NCBI GenBank assembly: GCA_013823635.1
Contig: PNML01000011.1
Span: forward strand, 1 to 50,317
Direction: 5' to 3'
Origin: Polaromonas sp.
GTDB lineage: Bacteria; Pseudomonadota; Gammaproteobacteria; Burkholderiales; Burkholderiaceae_C
Length of the DNA: 50,317 nucleotides
Part shown: piece after piece, positions 49,191-50,317 of the stretch
How the letters are laid out: every line of letters begins with the position of its first letter
How positions within the stretch are numbered: position 1 is the first letter of the stretch
Notes under the pieces: generated by a model
What the model was told of the DNA's origin: nothing
The model's database searches: none
The model's input: only the letters and a program-made list of their open reading frames with translations
Program-made: the position numbers and the translations under genes

Positions 49191-49622
49191 TTAAAGCGGG
49201 GCGGTGTCGGCTGGCGGCTGTTGGGTCGGGGTGGCGTCCGTTTCTGCCGGACGGTTCAGCGTCCAACGCACCAGTTTGCCTTGGGCAAATTCGGCCTGCA
49301 CGCTGGAGCCACCGTTGTCGGTCCAGCGAAACACCTCGGGCTCAGCCCCTTCGACCGACAGTCGTTCGCCCAAGGCGCGGGTCAGGGCCAGCACATGCAG
49401 CAGGTTGACGCCGGGACGCAACCTGGCGTTGAGCATGACGGCGCTGCCCACCCAGCCCACGGGCTGGTGGGCGGCGCGCTTGAGGACCGTCATCATGCGG
49501 GTGATGTGCAGCAGCCCCCACATGGCCACCCCGCCCCCCACCAGGGCCACACCCGCCCAGCCTTGCGACTGCCAGGCCACGATCAGCAGGACGGCCAAAC
49601 CCAAAGGAACCAAAAATTTCAT
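49191..49622 (-). CDS. Hypothetical membrane protein downstream of radA
   Basis: This 143-residue protein has two adjacent hydrophobic segments at the N-terminus (about 3-21 and 24-42) and a soluble remainder with LNARLRPGVNLLHVLALTRA and VEGAEPEVFRWTDNGGSSVQ. I do not recognise a named family. The ATG at 49622 lies right at the edge of an AT-rich repeat that fills the gap to radA. It is expressed probably from the radA transcript. Confidence 0.7.
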   Translation of the reverse strand: MKFLVPLGLAVLLIVAWQSQGWAGVALVGGGVAMWGLLHITRMMTVLKRAAHQPVGWVGSAVMLNARLRPGVNLLHVLALTRALGERLSVEGAEPEVFRWTDNGGSSVQAEFAQGKLVRWTLNRPAETDATPTQQPPADTAPL

Positions 49623-49623
49623 A

Positions 49624-49678
49624 TCAAAAATGCCTCCGTCGCTTTATTTATATGGATAGTTTGCTATTTTAAAATCAA
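49624..49678 (+). repeat. AT-rich repeat, copy 3, between radA and the hypothetical gene
   Basis: TCAAAAATGCCTCCGTCGCT leads to GCTATTTTAAAATCAAA. It is the best preserved copy seen, with TCAAA at one end and its complement-like TTTTGA at the other. The radA stop codon (49675-49677) lies within the far end, and the next gene starts two bases beyond the near end, so the repeat is the whole intergenic region. Confidence 0.7.
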
Positions 49679-50317
49679 ACCAGCGAGCGCACCACTTCCA
49701 TGGCTTCCTCGATGCGGTCCACCGCGTGGATGGTCAGGCCCTCGAAGTCTTTGGCGTGGGCCTTCAGGTGGCTGGCCTTGGGGGCGTTGGCCCGCGGCAC
49801 CACCGCCACACTGAACCCCAGTTTGGCGGCTTCTTTCAGCCGGTCCTGACCGCGTGGGGCCGGGCGCACTTCACCCGCCAGCCCCACCTCGCCAAACGCC
49901 AGAAAACCCTTGGGCAGCGCCTTGCCGCGCAGGCTGCTGGTGATGGCCAGCATCACCGCCAGGTCGGCAGCGGGTTCGCTGATGCGCACACCGCCGACGG
50001 CGTTCACAAACACGTCCTGGTCCATGCAGGCCACCCCGGCGTGGCGGTGCAGCACCGCCAGCAGCATGGCCAGGCGGTCGCGGTCCAGGCCCACGCTCAG
50101 GCGTCGGGGTGACGGCCCGCCGCTGTCCACCAGCGCCTGAATTTCGACCAACAGCGGGCGCGTGCCCTCCAGCGTCACCAGCACGCAGCTGCCGGGCACC
50201 GGCTCGGCATGCTGGCTCAAGAAAATGGCGCTGGGGTTGGCCACGCCCTTCAGGCCCTTTTCGGTCATGGCGAACACGCCAATTTCGTTCACCGCGCCGA
50301 AGCGGTTCTTGATGGCG
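49675..50317 (-). CDS. radA: DNA repair protein RadA, C-terminal part (5' end outside window)
   Basis: RadA (Sms) is a RecA-related, LonP-like DNA repair helicase that works on recombination intermediates. The visible 213 residues start inside the KNRFG motif (IKNRFGAVNEIGVFAM), which marks RadA proteins, and continue through the Lon-protease-like C-terminal domain (GFLAFGEVGLAGEVRPAPRG). The zinc finger and Walker motifs lie beyond the window. An ATG at 50292 is internal and not the start. In related genomes as I recall, radA lies beside alr; here the two are at opposite ends of a 34-kb segment. Confidence 0.96.
   Translation of the reverse strand, partial: AIKNRFGAVNEIGVFAMTEKGLKGVANPSAIFLSQHAEPVPGSCVLVTLEGTRPLLVEIQALVDSGGPSPRRLSVGLDRDRLAMLLAVLHRHAGVACMDQDVFVNAVGGVRISEPAADLAVMLAITSSLRGKALPKGFLAFGEVGLAGEVRPAPRGQDRLKEAAKLGFSVAVVPRANAPKASHLKAHAKDFEGLTIHAVDRIEEAMEVVRSLV

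Overview
The window is a 50.3 kb piece of a GC-rich betaproteobacterial chromosome, most likely Burkholderiales of the family Comamonadaceae. The reasons are the tuf-tRNA-Trp-secE-nusG-rplKAJL-rpoBC order, the protein sequences of RpoB, EF-Tu and MreB, the lplT/alr pair, and copies of a short AT-rich intergenic repeat that I associate with this family. No phage, insertion sequence, integrase, CRISPR array or rRNA gene is visible. Base composition and codon use look even, and nearly all genes are ordinary chromosomal genes.

Layout. 1-12.9 kb: the translation/transcription block, namely the 3' part of tuf, tRNA-Trp, secE, nusG, rplK, rplA, rplJ, rplL, rpoB and rpoC, closed by a strong intrinsic terminator. 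Its gaps hold recognisable autoregulatory RNA: an L1-binding mimic before rplK, an L10 leader before rplJ, and a chain of four perfect hairpins before rpoB. 12.9-16 kb: a glutathione-peroxidase-like gene and lplT (minus) divergent from alr (plus). 16.1-22 kb: an RND efflux operon (adaptor, pump, small DUF2892-type membrane protein) followed by a TehA/SLAC1-type transporter. The operon promoter is overlapped by a TACCCC/GGGGTA palindrome of CsoR/CstR type. 22.1-25 kb: a LysR regulator divergent from a GMC oxidoreductase. 25-27.9 kb: a hypothetical gene and amt (minus), the latter with a clear sigma-54 promoter and NtrC-like site, divergent from a TSUP (TauE/SafE) transporter whose leader can form a terminator and a competing structure.

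27.8-32.5 kb: the cell-shape operon mreB-mreC-mreD-mrdA (minus), without rodA. 32.7-36.1 kb: gatCAB, the amidotransferase for Asn/Gln-tRNA. 36.1-44.2 kb: a DUF4124-like exported protein, pyrE, xth, a small lipoprotein, a metallo-beta-lactamase-fold hydrolase, an exported M48 peptidase, ampG, and an OmpR/EnvZ-type two-component pair. 44.2-50.3 kb: a possible small RNA with terminator, a CopD-like membrane protein, and a minus-strand run of O-antigen ligase, two glycosyltransferases, a zinc-finger protein, ilvE, a small membrane protein and the 3' end of radA.

The most interesting points are regulatory or architectural rather than new enzymes: the switch-like leader of the TSUP gene, the CsoR-type operator on the RND operon, the sigma-54/NtrC control of amt, the hairpin array before rpoB, and a family of about 43-nt repeats, one copy of which supplies the stop codon of ampG and another of which appears to sit in frame inside gatA.
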